In this document: positions 4,935 to 5,220 of the stretch, in pieces
Layout of the letters: the number at the start of each line of letters is the position of its first letter
How positions within the stretch are numbered: position 1 is the stretch's first letter
Assembly: GCA_013140405.1 (NCBI GenBank)
Contig: JABFSV010000511.1
Location: 1 to 5,220 of the forward strand
Direction: 5' to 3'
Source: Methyloglobulus sp.
GTDB taxonomy: Bacteria > Pseudomonadota > Gammaproteobacteria > Methylococcales > Methylomonadaceae
DNA: 5,220 nucleotides
Made by a program: the position numbers and the translations under genes
The notes under the pieces: model-generated
Databases searched by the model: none
Told to the model about the DNA's origin: nothing
What the model saw: only the letters and a program-made list of their open reading frames with translations

Positions 4935-5220
4935 AATCAATCGTCTCCACCCAACGACAGCGGTCATTAACCGTTTTTGACGTTCGGCTGTTACCAATAC
5001 CTTTGGCAATGATGGCAACAACCCTGTCGTCGGTGTCGTAGCCGATATGGGCTTCCAAAGGATTGGCAATCTTACCGAAATTGAACGCATTAATGATTTT
5101 CGCCACATTGATGTTGACGTTGGTAACGTCCGCACACAACCTGGAATCCAGGTATTTATCTACAAATCCACTCGGAATGGCGTAACTCAGAAGATCGTTT
5201 GGATCACTAAAAGCAATGAT
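4933..5220 (-). CDS. C-terminal fragment of an alpha/beta-hydrolase-like protein (5' end beyond right edge)
   Basis: Read on the minus strand, a frame is open from the right edge to a TGA at 4933-4935 and encodes 95 residues. The fragment contains AFSDPNDLLSYAIP (3-16 of the visible part), then VTNVNINVAKIINAFNFGKIANPLEAHIGY (32-61), and a hydrophobic strand RVVAIIAKGIG. The SDPNDLLSY and NPxxAHxGY pattern resembles the region of lipase/esterase-type alpha/beta hydrolases that carries the catalytic acid and the final His (Asp6 or Asp9, and His58). The nucleophile Ser would lie outside the window, so this cannot be confirmed. The tail after residue 77 (SRTSKTVNDRCRWVETID) is polar and basic. 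The gene converges on pyrC' and is separately transcribed. The apparent Met-started frame in another register over 4923-5135 is only a shadow of this one. The CDS is well supported; the family name is moderate confidence. Confidence 0.75.
   Translation of the reverse strand: MIAFSDPNDLLSYAIPSGFVDKYLDSRLCADVTNVNINVAKIINAFNFGKIANPLEAHIGYDTDDRVVAIIAKGIGNSRTSKTVNDRCRWVETID

Noticed and set aside
4923..5135. Minus-strand frame starting MRTLPTSTSMW
   Set aside because: The neighbouring register is open to the window edge and carries conserved-looking motifs; this one is Arg/Ser/Leu-rich and looks like its shadow.
1..5220. tRNA, rRNA, CRISPR, insertion sequence or attachment site
   Set aside because: Almost all bases are in well-recognised genes, and no tRNA-like folds, regularly spaced repeats, transposase motifs or terminal inverted repeats were seen.

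Overview
The window comes from a bacterial chromosome, almost certainly a gammaproteobacterium. It carries the gene order gshB - tonB-like - yqgE/algH - ruvX(yqgF) - pyrR - pyrB - pyrC' (all +), which matches the Pseudomonas aeruginosa PA0407-PA0401 neighbourhood as I remember it. The moderate GC content, frequent TTG leucine codons and the divergence from Pseudomonas would fit a methanotroph-like lineage (Methylococcales), but that placement is inference and weak.

Layout: positions 1-156 are the 3' end of glutathione synthetase. It overlaps by one base a 293-aa TonB-family energy transducer (156-1037). A 49-bp gap (1038-1086), the only real spacing in the cluster, precedes yqgE (1087-1650). 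From there every junction is very tight: yqgE/ruvX overlap by 8 bp, ruvX/pyrR by 4 bp (ATGA), pyrR/pyrB are 2 bp apart, and pyrB/pyrC' overlap by 1 bp (TAATG). This looks like one transcript with translational coupling. After pyrC' comes a 44-bp gap with an inverted repeat, then the 3' end of a convergent minus-strand gene (4933 to beyond the right edge) that resembles the C-terminus of an alpha/beta-hydrolase-type protein.

Function: pyrB encodes the catalytic chain of a class A aspartate transcarbamoylase. pyrC' encodes a dihydroorotase homologue that has lost nearly all metal ligands and should act only as the structural partner of PyrB, as in Pseudomonas. The true dihydroorotase must lie elsewhere. 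PyrR is present, but no room exists for a classical PyrR attenuator directly before pyrR, pyrB or pyrC'. RuvX (Holliday-junction resolvase/rRNA-processing family) and YqgE are housekeeping genes commonly adjacent to each other. The TonB-like protein belongs to the gshB-linked type, whose P. aeruginosa member (TonB3) has been connected with type IV pilus twitching.

The window is mostly a conserved housekeeping cluster. I found no mobile element, CRISPR array, RNA gene or defence system. The points most worth a second look are the degenerate dihydroorotase, the PyrR without a leader, the lysine/glutamate-rich TonB linker, a perfect GNRA-capped hairpin inside the tonB 3' end, and the truncated convergent hydrolase-like gene.
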